Made by a program: the position numbers and the translations under genes. Below the pieces are notes generated by a model. That model searched no databases. It saw only the letters and a list, made by a program, of their open reading frames with translations, and was not told the origin of the DNA. From contig MNUG01000030.1 in NCBI GenBank assembly GCA_001871905.1, positions 1-36,023 of the forward strand: a DNA stretch of 36,023 bases. Direction: 5' to 3'. This DNA comes from Alphaproteobacteria bacterium CG1_02_46_17. Lineage in GTDB: Bacteria > Pseudomonadota > Alphaproteobacteria > Micavibrionales > Micavibrionaceae. Below are positions 23,978-32,380 of this stretch, one piece after another. Numbering within the stretch: position 1 is the stretch's first letter; each line of letters starts with the position of its first letter.

Positions 23978-24028
23978 TGCCATAATCATTGGCATTTGAT
24001 TTTTACCCCTAAATCGGGTAAAGATTTT
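23978..24028 (+). terminator. Tandem hairpins after the SseB-like gene
   Basis: A first hairpin TGCCA/TGGCA (23978-23994) is followed by TTTGATTTTT, and a second hairpin TTTACCC/GGGTAAA (24002-24022, 7-base loop) by GATTTTG. Together they probably terminate the upstream unit before the ATP-grasp gene. Confidence 0.5.
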
Positions 24029-24106
24029 GCTTGCCCAAATGAAAATGTACTATGAAAATTATAAAAACAATGCACGAACAGGGTTGGCTTACGAAAGGAA
24101 TATAAT

Positions 24107-25081
24107 ATGAAGATATGGTTTTTGTGGGATCGCGAACGTGATGGTCCAGAATCCGAAAGCTATGAATGCCGTCGTTTCCTCGAAGTAGGACAAAAACGCG
24201 GTCATGATGTTCGGGTTTATGATCCAACCCAATTCAAAATCATGTGCGGTGGGGGTGCCAAAGGAACAATCTTTATTGATGGAAAACCGGAAGAACAACC
24301 TGACGTCATCATGACTCGTTTGATCGCAACGCAGACCTACCTCTCTCTGGCCATTTTGCGTCATATGCTCAGAAGTGGTGTGGCGGTTATCAATCGTGCT
24401 GCATCAATTGAGAAATCGTTCGACAAGTTGCGCTGTATGCAGATTCTCTCGGAAAAAAATCTTCCGGTACCAAAAACCATGTTCTCGAAATGTCCGGTGG
24501 ATGCCGAATTGATTGAACAACAAATTGGTTTTCCAGTCGTTGTAAAAACATTAAATGGCGCACAAGGTGGTGGCGTTTATTTGTCCGAGAATAAAGATAA
24601 CCTTCGTGATATTACCGGACTAATGGTGCATCAGGGTATTGATAAATCACCAGTTTTGTTTCAGGAATTTATCGAATTCTCTCATGGTCGTGACATTCGC
24701 GCCTTTGTCGTCGGGAAAAAAGTTCTAGCCTGCATGGAACGCAAATCAGTGGATGGCAGTTTCAAATCCAACCTGACCCGTGGCGGGGCTGGAACCCCAG
24801 TTGAAATTACTCCGGAAATCGAACGTATCGCTATAGGTACAGCCGAAGCATTGGAATTGGAGATTGCGGGGATTGACTTGCTTTATACCAAGGACGGATT
24901 CAAGATCTGTGAAGCAAATAATGCTCCCGGTTTCAAAGGCCTTGAGACATATTGCGGAATATCGGTTCCCGAACATATCTATGACTACATAGAATCGCGT
25001 GTGAAGAAAAACAAACAAGCCCAAAAAGGTAATGTCATTCAGGGCTTCTTCGGTAAGTGGCTGGGACGTCATGCTGCTTAA
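24107..25081 (+). CDS. RimK-like ATP-grasp ligase
   Basis: A 324-residue enzyme of the ATP-grasp superfamily, which couples ATP hydrolysis to formation of an amide or peptide-type bond via acyl-phosphate. The nucleotide-binding elements are visible: FDKLRCMQILSEKNLPVPKT, FPVVVKTLNGAQGGGVYL (glycine-rich loop), VLFQEFIEFSHGRDIRAFVVG, the RGG after SNLTRGG, and EANNAPGFKGLE with the metal-binding E/N pair. RimK itself adds Glu to ribosomal protein S6, but the substrate of this paralogue cannot be told. The ATG has AAAGGAA upstream. Its last 11 bases overlap the gamma-carbonic-anhydrase-like gene. Glutathione synthase is a less likely alternative. Confidence 0.82.
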   Translation: MKIWFLWDRERDGPESESYECRRFLEVGQKRGHDVRVYDPTQFKIMCGGGAKGTIFIDGKPEEQPDVIMTRLIATQTYLSLAILRHMLRSGVAVINRAASIEKSFDKLRCMQILSEKNLPVPKTMFSKCPVDAELIEQQIGFPVVVKTLNGAQGGGVYLSENKDNLRDITGLMVHQGIDKSPVLFQEFIEFSHGRDIRAFVVGKKVLACMERKSVDGSFKSNLTRGGAGTPVEITPEIERIAIGTAEALELEIAGIDLLYTKDGFKICEANNAPGFKGLETYCGISVPEHIYDYIESRVKKNKQAQKGNVIQGFFGKWLGRHAA

Positions 25082-25589
25082 ACCCTATCGCGGCATTCTT
25101 CCGAAAGTCCACGACACGACCTTTGTGGCCGATAATGTTGTCCTCACGGGAGATGTTGAGATTGGGGCCGAGAGTAACATCTGGTACGGCGTCACCATGC
25201 GCGGTGACGTTAATGATATTAAAATCGGCAAACGCACCAATATTCAGGACGGCACAGTTATTCATACCTCGCTGGGGGTTCAAGGAACCTATATCGGCGA
25301 TGACGTGACTGTTGGACACATGGCTTTACTTCATGCCTGCACAATTGGAAATAAAGCCTTTATCGGCATGCAGTCATTGGTGATGGATGAAGCTGTCATC
25401 GAAGACGAAGCCATGGTCGCGGCAGGTTCTCTTGTTCCCCCTAAAAAACGCATCCCGAAACATCAGCTTTGGGCAGGGCGTCCCGCTAAATATATGCGTG
25501 ACCTAACGCCAGAAGAAATCGAATATCTTCAGATCTCCGCCGACCGCTATGTGGCATTGGGGAAGGAATATAAAGAAGAACAGAGATAA
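25071..25589 (+). CDS. Gamma-class carbonic anhydrase-like hexapeptide protein
   Basis: A 172-residue left-handed beta-helix protein of the YrdA/PaaY/gamma-carbonic-anhydrase family. Hexapeptide repeats run through residues 15-130 (VVLTGDVEIGAESNIW, IGKRTNIQDGTVIH). Three His positioned as zinc ligands are present: H65, H83 and H88. The family's RGD (44-46) and the C-terminal WAGRPAKYMRDLTPEEI are also present. It may hydrate CO2, but many members are untested. The start at 25071 matches family N-termini and overlaps the ATP-grasp gene by 11 bases; the longer in-frame start at 25032 is disfavoured. A terminator follows at once. Confidence 0.88.
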   Translation: MLLKPYRGILPKVHDTTFVADNVVLTGDVEIGAESNIWYGVTMRGDVNDIKIGKRTNIQDGTVIHTSLGVQGTYIGDDVTVGHMALLHACTIGNKAFIGMQSLVMDEAVIEDEAMVAAGSLVPPKKRIPKHQLWAGRPAKYMRDLTPEEIEYLQISADRYVALGKEYKEEQR

Positions 25590-25591
25590 GG

Positions 25592-25618
25592 AGGGGGCTA
25601 ATCCCCCTTCATTTTGAC
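25592..25618 (+). terminator. Terminator between convergent gamma-CA-like and phaC genes
   Basis: AGGGGG (25592-25597) pairs with CCCCCT (25603-25608) around a 5-base loop, followed by TCATTTTG. The loop contains the phaC stop codon, so the hairpin overlaps the last phaC codons. It works best for the plus-strand unit. Confidence 0.65.
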
Positions 25619-27454
25619 GTAGCGTCCCGGGGAGGGCTCAATGACTTTGAGCTTGCCCTTTTTAGGATCACGCGCAGGGGTCTGTTTGCCCGCCGTTGCC
25701 TTAACCCATTCTGCCCAATCCGACCACCATGACCCCTCGTGCTGTTCGGCTTGAGCCAGCCAGTCTTCCGCATGCTCGCGGTCGTCAATTTTCTCGTTGA
25801 CCCAGTAATGATATTTGTTGGCCGATGGCGGGTTGATGACTCCGGCAACATGACCGGAGGCTGCCAAAACAAAACGCTTTTTGCCTTTCAGCAACATCAT
25901 GCCTTCATAGGTCGAGGCCCATGGGGCAATGTGGTCTTCCTTGGTCGAGATAAAATAACTTGGAACCTTGATTTTTGAGACATCAATAGGGGTCTTGTTT
26001 AGGGTGATGCCACCGGCTTTGCATAGTTTATTGTCGCGGTACATATTGCGCAGATAAAAACGATGCATATTGGCAGGCATATTGGTGGAATCATCATTCC
26101 AGAATAGCAGATCAAACGGGAAGGGTTCTTTGCCCATCATGTAATTATTGACGACAAAGGACCAGATCAGGTCATTGGCACGCAGCAGACTGAATGTCTG
26201 GCGCAGATCGCTGCCCTCTAAATAACCAACCTTGTCCATCTTATCGTCAATCATTCTAAGATAATCATCATCAATGAATATAGAAAGATCGCCAGCGTGA
26301 TGGAAATCAATCAGCGTGGTAAGAAAAGTTGCTGAGGCGATGCGCATATCTTGTTTATGGGCTGTCATATAGGCCAGCGACGTGGCGAGCAATGTACCCC
26401 CTATGCAATAGCCGATCACGTTGGTTTGTTTTTCCCCGGTCTGGATTTCAATTTGGTCAAGGGCTGTTATCAGGCCTTCTTCCATGTAATCTTCGAAGGA
26501 TTTCTGCGCGAGCTTCTCGTCCGGATTGACCCATGAAATGACAAAGACGGTATGGCCTTGATCGACAACCCATTTGATAAAGGAATTCTCGGGTCTCATG
26601 TCCAGAATATAATATTTGTTGATCCATGGCGGTAAGATCAACAAAGGTGCTTTGCAAACGGTTTTTGTGCTGGGCGCATATTGGATCAACTGCATTAAAT
26701 CATTTTCAAAAACAACTGACCCTTTCGTTGTGGCGATATTTTTTCCCACTTCAAATGCTTCGTATGTTGTCTTGCTGATCTCAAGATCGCCTTGGCCGCG
26801 TTGTAAATCTTCGGCCAGATTTTCCAGTCCGCGCAATAAATTCTGTCCGTTGGAATTAAGTGTTTCGCGTAATACTTCCGGATTGGTCATGGCAAAATTT
26901 GTTGGGGCCATCGCATCAATAAATAAACGCGTATAAAAATCGAGTTTGTTCCGCTCTTTCTCGGGCAAGGCATCTGTATTCCGAACTGCACTTTGTAACC
27001 ATTTCGACGTCAACAGATAGGATTGCCGAATGAAATCATAAACAAAACTATCCTGCCAGATAGGATCACGGAACCGACGGTCACCTTTTTCGCTTTGGAT
27101 GACGGGGGCCGAGTCTTCTCCCAGGAATTTGCGCATGGATTCATTCCACAGCAAATACATGTTTTGTGCATATTCCAGATTGATATCGAGAAGCTTTTGT
27201 GGGTTATGGGCAACATGTTGCCAGTAATCCATCAACATGGTTTGCATGGCGGCGGGTGAAAATCCCTGAGTTGAAAGATCATCTTCGCCGTGTTTTTGCA
27301 CATAGGCTGTAAAGAGAGGCTGAAGTTTCTCCAGAATCTTACCCATCTGGGCTGAAAAAGCCAAAGGATCAAACCCGACTTGTTTGTCTTGGGAGTCCTC
27401 AGGGAATTCGGAGGGTGTCTGGGAAGAATGGGGAGGGGTGTCTTTTTTTGCCAT
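25598..27454 (-). CDS. phaC: Class I poly(3-hydroxyalkanoate) synthase
   Basis: Polymerises 3-hydroxyacyl-CoA into polyhydroxyalkanoate storage granules. The lipase-like box G-Y-C350-I-G-G carries the catalytic Cys, followed by Asp in STKEDHIAPW and His in ASGHVAGVINPP. The N-terminal domain (about 30-240) has the family pattern (DYWQHVAHNPQKLL, FKDPIWQ-like FRDPIWQDSFVYDFIRQSYLL, MAPTNFAMTNPEVLRETL). At 618 residues it is a typical class I length. No phaA, phaB or phasin gene adjoins it, so precursors may come from other loci or from the beta-oxidation genes at 18.7-23.1 kb. It is divergent from the small lipoprotein gene. Confidence 0.94.
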   Translation of the reverse strand: MAKKDTPPHSSQTPSEFPEDSQDKQVGFDPLAFSAQMGKILEKLQPLFTAYVQKHGEDDLSTQGFSPAAMQTMLMDYWQHVAHNPQKLLDINLEYAQNMYLLWNESMRKFLGEDSAPVIQSEKGDRRFRDPIWQDSFVYDFIRQSYLLTSKWLQSAVRNTDALPEKERNKLDFYTRLFIDAMAPTNFAMTNPEVLRETLNSNGQNLLRGLENLAEDLQRGQGDLEISKTTYEAFEVGKNIATTKGSVVFENDLMQLIQYAPSTKTVCKAPLLILPPWINKYYILDMRPENSFIKWVVDQGHTVFVISWVNPDEKLAQKSFEDYMEEGLITALDQIEIQTGEKQTNVIGYCIGGTLLATSLAYMTAHKQDMRIASATFLTTLIDFHHAGDLSIFIDDDYLRMIDDKMDKVGYLEGSDLRQTFSLLRANDLIWSFVVNNYMMGKEPFPFDLLFWNDDSTNMPANMHRFYLRNMYRDNKLCKAGGITLNKTPIDVSKIKVPSYFISTKEDHIAPWASTYEGMMLLKGKKRFVLAASGHVAGVINPPSANKYHYWVNEKIDDREHAEDWLAQAEQHEGSWWSDWAEWVKATAGKQTPARDPKKGKLKVIEPSPGRYVKMKGD

Positions 27455-27573
27455 GATACTCAGGAATTTGCATCAGAATGCCCTAAAAATCAATATCGGG
27501 TAACGATCTCCCCCTTGCCATACACAGTTCTTTGTTCCACGATAGGGGAAGTTTTGACCAAGGTGATTCAATA

Positions 27574-27966
27574 ATGTCTAACAATAAAAACAGAAGCTGG
27601 TTCATTGTGGGGGCGATCTCGTCCTTACTGCTTCTCTCTGCTTGTGCGCCCGGACGCCCAATTGAGGAAGAGAGCTTTGATTTTGTTGACAAAGGAGTCA
27701 TGCCGGATAATTTCTCATTTCTGGCCATGGGGCGTGCATTGTCTGGCGGAGCGGTTGATTTATACGACCCTTATGCAAAAAGCTTTGCCAATATGCCTCT
27801 TCCCCCCCGTAAGCCTGACTTCATTTTGGGGGATTTCCCTAAGTACATGAATTATCAGCCTTTCGATCAAGATGTCGCGATGTTTGCTTTAACGCGTCCG
27901 GAGGATGATCTTGAGATTCAGGCTCCAGAGCCTTTGCCAGTCCCGGTTCCGTTAAGTCAGGATTAA
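27574..27966 (+). CDS. Small predicted lipoprotein of unknown function
   Basis: A 130-residue protein with a clear lipoprotein signal: basic start (SNNKNRSW), hydrophobic core (FIVGAISSLLLLSA) and lipobox L-S-A-C24. The mature part is Pro-rich near its end (APEPLPVPVPLSQD) and shows no domain I know. The start at 27574 has AAGGTGA upstream; a longer in-frame ORF from 27532 would bury the signal peptide. It lies 33 bases before hom on the same strand and may be co-transcribed with it. It is probably anchored to the outer membrane, since Ala follows the Cys. Confidence 0.8.
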   Translation: MSNNKNRSWFIVGAISSLLLLSACAPGRPIEEESFDFVDKGVMPDNFSFLAMGRALSGGAVDLYDPYAKSFANMPLPPRKPDFILGDFPKYMNYQPFDQDVAMFALTRPEDDLEIQAPEPLPVPVPLSQD

Positions 27967-27999
27967 GTAGGCGTCTAAATAAAACCAGAAGAGGGTGCA

Positions 28000-29307
28000 A
28001 TGGCCAAAAATCAAGAAAAGACTTTACGTGTTGGTTTGGCTGGTCTTGGGACTGTCGGGGCGGGAACGTTCAAAATTCTACAGGCCAATGCAGATCTTAT
28101 TACGCGCCGGACTGGTGTCAGAATTGTTGTGACGGCGGTTAATGCCCGTAACAAGGGCAAGGATCGCGGAATTGACCTCTCTTCAGTCGAATGGGTTGAT
28201 AACCCGATTGATTTGGCATCTCATCCTGATGTGGATGTCGTGGTCGAGGCAATGGGTGGAGAAAATGATCCCGCACTTTCTTTGGTCAGGATGGCCTTGC
28301 AAAATGGGAAACCTGTGGTAACCGCCAATAAGGCGTTACTGGCTCATCATGGTGTTGATCTATCGAGAATTTCCGAAAAACATAATGCACCATTGATGTT
28401 CGAGGCTGCCGTCGCCGGAGGCATTCCGATCATAAAGATGATCCTCGAAGGTCTGGCCGCCAATAATATATCCGGTTTGTATGGCATTATGAATGGAACT
28501 TGTAACTATATCCTCACCACTATGGAACGCACGGGAGAGAATTTTTCCGATGTTTTGGAAGAGGCACAAAAATTAGGGTATGCCGAAGCTGACCCAACTC
28601 TTGATGTTGGGGGAGGAGATAGCGGTCATAAGCTGGTGCTGTTGGGTGCCTTGGCATTCGGTTGCCAGCCGGATTACCAAAATCTTTCTGTAGAAGGGAT
28701 TGACCGCTTGAGTGCGGAAGACATCATCATTGCCGGTGAGTTCGGTTCACGGATTAAACTGATCGGCCAAACCGTGAAGTTGGAAGATGGGCGGATTTTG
28801 CAAATGGTATCGCCATGTCTTGTTCCCCGAACCTCTCCGCTTGCTCATGTAGATGGCGTCTTGAATGGAATTCTTTCCCAAGGCGATTTTGTGGGATTAA
28901 GCTTTGTCGAGGGGCGTGGCGCTGGCGAAGGGCCAACGGCGTCTGCCATTGTGTCCGACTTAATGGATTTGGCAAATGGTGTGAATGGTCCGGTCTTTGG
29001 AATTCCTGCCGACCAATTGCAATCATCGCCAAGCGCATCGCGCGATGATTGGACAGGGGAGTTTTATATGCGTCTGGTGGTGCAGGATCTCCCCGGCGTG
29101 ATTGCCGAAATTGCCCCGATTTTGCGTGACCATCAGATTTCGATTGAAAGCTTGATCCAGCGGGGACGCTCGGCAGATCAACCGGTCAGTATTGTGATTA
29201 TTACCCACCAGACCACTGGCAAAAATATCCGTTTGGCGTGTCAGGAAATTGCTGATCTTCCGTCTGTGCTGGATGATCCGTTGACATTACCGATTCTGAA
29301 AATATGA
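28000..29307 (+). CDS. hom: Homoserine dehydrogenase
   Basis: Reduces aspartate semialdehyde to homoserine in the Thr/Met/Ile pathway. A 435-residue monofunctional enzyme. The NAD(P) fold has GLAGLGTVGAGTF near the N-terminus. The catalytic domain shows KPVVTANKALLAHHG, the FEAAVAGGIPII segment, GIMNGTCNYILT and the GYAEADPTLDVGGGDSGHKL region. A C-terminal ACT domain (about 350-430, LVVQDLPGVIAEIAPIL) suggests feedback control by threonine. GAGGGTG precedes the ATG. It is the first of the hom-glpX-recJ series seen in alphaproteobacteria. Confidence 0.95.
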   Translation: MAKNQEKTLRVGLAGLGTVGAGTFKILQANADLITRRTGVRIVVTAVNARNKGKDRGIDLSSVEWVDNPIDLASHPDVDVVVEAMGGENDPALSLVRMALQNGKPVVTANKALLAHHGVDLSRISEKHNAPLMFEAAVAGGIPIIKMILEGLAANNISGLYGIMNGTCNYILTTMERTGENFSDVLEEAQKLGYAEADPTLDVGGGDSGHKLVLLGALAFGCQPDYQNLSVEGIDRLSAEDIIIAGEFGSRIKLIGQTVKLEDGRILQMVSPCLVPRTSPLAHVDGVLNGILSQGDFVGLSFVEGRGAGEGPTASAIVSDLMDLANGVNGPVFGIPADQLQSSPSASRDDWTGEFYMRLVVQDLPGVIAEIAPILRDHQISIESLIQRGRSADQPVSIVIITHQTTGKNIRLACQEIADLPSVLDDPLTLPILKI

Positions 29308-29343
29308 TAATCAAATAATATGTGAATAGCGGCCAAGAATAAT

Positions 29344-29372
29344 TTGCCCCTGCTGAGTTCCCGCGCTATGGT
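29344..29372 (+). promoter_or_regulatory. Putative sigma-70 promoter of glpX-recJ
   Basis: TTGCCC (29344-29349) and TATGGT (29367-29372) are spaced by 17 bases. Transcription would start near 29379, at the first possible glpX ATG, so the mRNA may be leaderless or begin translation at the downstream ATG 29427. Confidence 0.35.
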
Positions 29373-29378
29373 TTTTTC

Positions 29379-30383
29379 ATGGCAAACATGAGAGATCACC
29401 TATCCCCTTCCTGCGATCCATTTCACATGGACCGTTCCCTTACCCTTGAGATTATCCGCGTAACCGAGGCGGCAGCTTTGGCGGCTTCGCGACAGGTAGG
29501 GCGCGGCGATGAAGATGAGGCAGACCGCGCAGCGGTCGATGCCATGCGGCATACATTGAACGAACTGGAAATTAACGGAATCGTTGTCATAGGCGAGGGC
29601 GAACGTGATGAAGCTCCGATGCTCTATATCGGGGAACAGGTCGGGACGGGTGACGGGCCGGAAGTTGATATTGCGCTTGATCCGTTGGAAGGAACCAGCA
29701 TCACGGCATGCGGTGGACAAAATGCCATGGCAGTTCTGGCAATGGCGGATAAGGGCAGCTTCCTGAATGCGCCTGATGTTTATATGAAGAAAATTGCTGT
29801 CGGGAAGGGAATTGACCTGCATACCGAAGATTTGAATGGCCCTATGCAGTCTATTGTTGACCGGATCACAAAAGTCAAAGGGGGGGATGTGCGGGATGTG
29901 ATGGTGTGCATTCTTGATCGCCCGAGACATGAAGACCTGATCGCGGAAGTCAGAGCCACCGGCGCACGGATTACACTGATTCAGGATGGCGATGTTTCGG
30001 CAGTTATTTCTGCGGCTGACCCGTCCTCGACCATTGATGTTTATGTGGGTATTGGAGGCGCACCGGAAGGCGTACTGGCTGCGGCCGCTTTGCAATGTAT
30101 TGGCGGTTCAATGCTCGGGCAATTGATCTTCCGTAATGATGGCGAGCGGGTGCGCGCTGCCAAAGTTGGCATTACCGACTATGATAAAATTTATACGCTG
30201 AACGAATTGGCAAAGCCGAATAATGTGATGTTTGCAGCAACGGGAGTAACAGACGGTACGATGTTACCCGGGGTTCACCGCTATCCGAATGGGGCAACCA
30301 CTCATTCTATCGTCATGCGTTCGAAATCGGGAACTGTCCGCCGCATCGAAGCTCGCCACGATTTCACCAGAAAGCCAGCATAA
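29379..30383 (+). CDS. glpX: Class II fructose-1,6-bisphosphatase
   Basis: Removes the 1-phosphate of fructose-1,6-bisphosphate in gluconeogenesis; some members also act on sedoheptulose bisphosphate. The GlpX pattern is complete: LTLEIIRVTEAAALAASRQVGRGDEDEAD, the metal-binding VVIGEGERDEAPMLYIGE, DIALDPLEGT, and GIGGAPEGVLAAAALQCIGG. The length is 334 residues. The first 16 residues (MANMRDHLSPSCDPFH) go beyond family N-termini, and an internal Met at 29427 (MDRSLTLE) matches them better; neither start has a ribosome site. recJ follows with its ATG directly against the TAA stop. Confidence 0.92.
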   Translation: MANMRDHLSPSCDPFHMDRSLTLEIIRVTEAAALAASRQVGRGDEDEADRAAVDAMRHTLNELEINGIVVIGEGERDEAPMLYIGEQVGTGDGPEVDIALDPLEGTSITACGGQNAMAVLAMADKGSFLNAPDVYMKKIAVGKGIDLHTEDLNGPMQSIVDRITKVKGGDVRDVMVCILDRPRHEDLIAEVRATGARITLIQDGDVSAVISAADPSSTIDVYVGIGGAPEGVLAAAALQCIGGSMLGQLIFRNDGERVRAAKVGITDYDKIYTLNELAKPNNVMFAATGVTDGTMLPGVHRYPNGATTHSIVMRSKSGTVRRIEARHDFTRKPA

Positions 30384-32177
30384 ATGAACGCACCTCTTCG
30401 TATTGACCGGTCTGTTATGGACGCGCGTTGGGTTTTCCCTGAAGTCGGGAACGATAAAATTCATCGCATGATGACTGATTTTTCCGTGCCGGAAATTGTG
30501 GCGCGGTTGTTGGTGGCGCGAAACGTTGAACCCGAGGGCGTTCAGAAATTTCTGTTTCCCCGTATGTCCACAGACTTTCCTGATCCGTTTGAACTTAAAG
30601 ATATGGAGCCATTTTCAAAATGGTTGGCAAACGCAATTACCAAAGGCAGAAAGATCGCAGCATTTTGTGACTTTGATGTTGATGGATCAACATCTGCCGC
30701 TGTGTGGAAGAAATTTTTTTATCATCTGGGAATAGATATACCGATTTATATTCCTGATCGCATGTCCGAAGGGTATGGCCCCAATATCAATGCCCTTAAA
30801 AAGCTCAAAGATGATGGCGCTGAAATTATTCTGATGTCCGATTGTGGTACGACTGCCTTTGATGTGATTGCCGCAGGACGAGAACTGGGTCTGGATATTT
30901 GTATCTTTGATCACCACGAACAAGGCGACCATCTGCCTGAGAGCACATGGATTATTAATCCAAAGCGCAAGGACGATATATCGGGATTTGATATGCTGGC
31001 GGCGGTTGGGGTGACATTTCTGGCTTGTGTAGCGATCAATCGTGCCCTTCGCGAATCCGGATATTTTGCGGAGAGAAATATTTCTGAAGCCCCGCTCAAA
31101 GAATGGCTTGATCTGGTGGCGTTGGGAACCGTGTGCGATATGGTGCCACTGACGGGCCCCAATAGATTGCTGGTGCGTGTAGGGTTTCAACAAATGGCCA
31201 AACATACCAATGTGGGGTTAAAGGCTTTATGTGAGGTTGGCGGGCTTAAAAAATCTCCGACCCCGATGGATGCAGGGTTTGTCTTGGGGCCCCGCATCAA
31301 TGCAGGGTCGCGTGTTCATCAGGCTGATCTCGGCGCACGGCTCTTGTCTTGTAATGATCCGGAAGAATCAAAAAATCTGGCATGGACACTCAATGACTGT
31401 AACGCCAAGCGCAAAACAATCCAGAATGACATGATGCGCGAGGCCATTGACCAGATTGAGAAAAAAAATCTGGCAGATCGACCAATTATTATGGTTGCCG
31501 ATACGTCATGGCATGTCGGGTTGAACGGATTGGTCGCGGGACAAATCAAGGAAAGATTTGGTAAGCCCGCTTGCTGTATAGCCTTTGCGCCGGGAATGTC
31601 TGGTGAGCTTGAGGGGCGTGGCTCTGGTCGCTCGGTTCCCGGATTTAATATGGCGGCGCTTTTTATGGCGGCAAAAGAGGCAGGTCTTCTTATCAAAGGG
31701 GGAGGGCACGCTATGGCCGCGGGCTTTACCGTTGAGCCAGAAAAGATTGAAGAACTTGATGCTTTCTTTATGAGCGAGGCTGAAAAAATTCTGGGCGGTG
31801 TTGATCTGGTATCAGAAGAATATGTTGATGGAATTGCGAGTATTCGGGGGATTAAACCTGACTTTATAAAAATTCTGGAAGAAAACGTCGGGCCGTTCGG
31901 ACAGGAGAATCCGGAACCAAAATTTATCCTGCCGCACATGCGGGTGGTCATGGTTGATATCGTTGGTGAACATCATGTGCGGGTTCAAATGACTGAGTCC
32001 GAAGGTGGGGCGAGAATGAAAGCAATGGCTTTTCGCGCTGTGGGGATGCCGCTTGGTGATTTGTTATTATCATCCAAAGGCGGACGGCTGCTTCATCTGC
32101 TTGGTCAATTCAAAATCAATCACTGGAACGGGGTTGATAACGTTGAATTTATGATTTCCGATGCCAGTTCGGCCTAA
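30384..32177 (+). CDS. recJ: Single-stranded-DNA-specific exonuclease RecJ
   Basis: A 5'-to-3' exonuclease on single-stranded DNA, used in recombination and mismatch repair. DHH-family motifs are present: FCDFDVDGSTSAA (motif I), SDCGTTA (motif II), IFDHHEQGDH (motif III) and VALGTVCDMVPL (motif IV). The DHHA1 part includes GPRINAGSRV and the GGGHAMAAGFTVE loop, and an OB-fold region follows. At 597 residues it has the normal size. It abuts glpX with no spacer, so translation is likely coupled. A small GTCTT/AAGAC hairpin lies just after its stop but has no T-tract. Confidence 0.95.
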   Translation: MNAPLRIDRSVMDARWVFPEVGNDKIHRMMTDFSVPEIVARLLVARNVEPEGVQKFLFPRMSTDFPDPFELKDMEPFSKWLANAITKGRKIAAFCDFDVDGSTSAAVWKKFFYHLGIDIPIYIPDRMSEGYGPNINALKKLKDDGAEIILMSDCGTTAFDVIAAGRELGLDICIFDHHEQGDHLPESTWIINPKRKDDISGFDMLAAVGVTFLACVAINRALRESGYFAERNISEAPLKEWLDLVALGTVCDMVPLTGPNRLLVRVGFQQMAKHTNVGLKALCEVGGLKKSPTPMDAGFVLGPRINAGSRVHQADLGARLLSCNDPEESKNLAWTLNDCNAKRKTIQNDMMREAIDQIEKKNLADRPIIMVADTSWHVGLNGLVAGQIKERFGKPACCIAFAPGMSGELEGRGSGRSVPGFNMAALFMAAKEAGLLIKGGGHAMAAGFTVEPEKIEELDAFFMSEAEKILGGVDLVSEEYVDGIASIRGIKPDFIKILEENVGPFGQENPEPKFILPHMRVVMVDIVGEHHVRVQMTESEGGARMKAMAFRAVGMPLGDLLLSSKGGRLLHLLGQFKINHWNGVDNVEFMISDASSA

Positions 32178-32380
32178 TAAGTCTTGTAAAAGACGTGCAA
32201 AATATAGCCCTGTGTTGAAGGCAAGCAATGGCAGAATTACTTGCTTTCAAGAGTAATGACGCAGTAACTAGATAAAATTTGAACTAAAAGTCGGACTTTA
32301 TATTGCGCCGCGCATAGATATTTCGAGTTGTAAACCCGTACAATAGATTAGATGAATTTACAATCACGGGAGGCCACATA
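32178..32380 (+). other. Intergenic region between recJ and the transporter gene
   Basis: 203 bases with no supported gene. It contains weak inverted repeats (GTCTT-GTAA-AAGAC at about 32181, and GCAAG/CTTGC near 32222-32250) and a good ribosome site GGGAGG before the transporter ATG. No clear promoter was recognised. Confidence 0.35.

Noticed and set aside
29400-30095. 231-residue minus-strand ORF opposite glpX
   Set aside because: Antisense shadow of a conserved enzyme, Cys/His/Arg-rich with no recognisable domain.
31319-31951. 210-residue minus-strand ORF opposite recJ
   Set aside because: Antisense shadow of conserved RecJ motifs; Ser/Pro/Arg-rich composition typical of a false frame.
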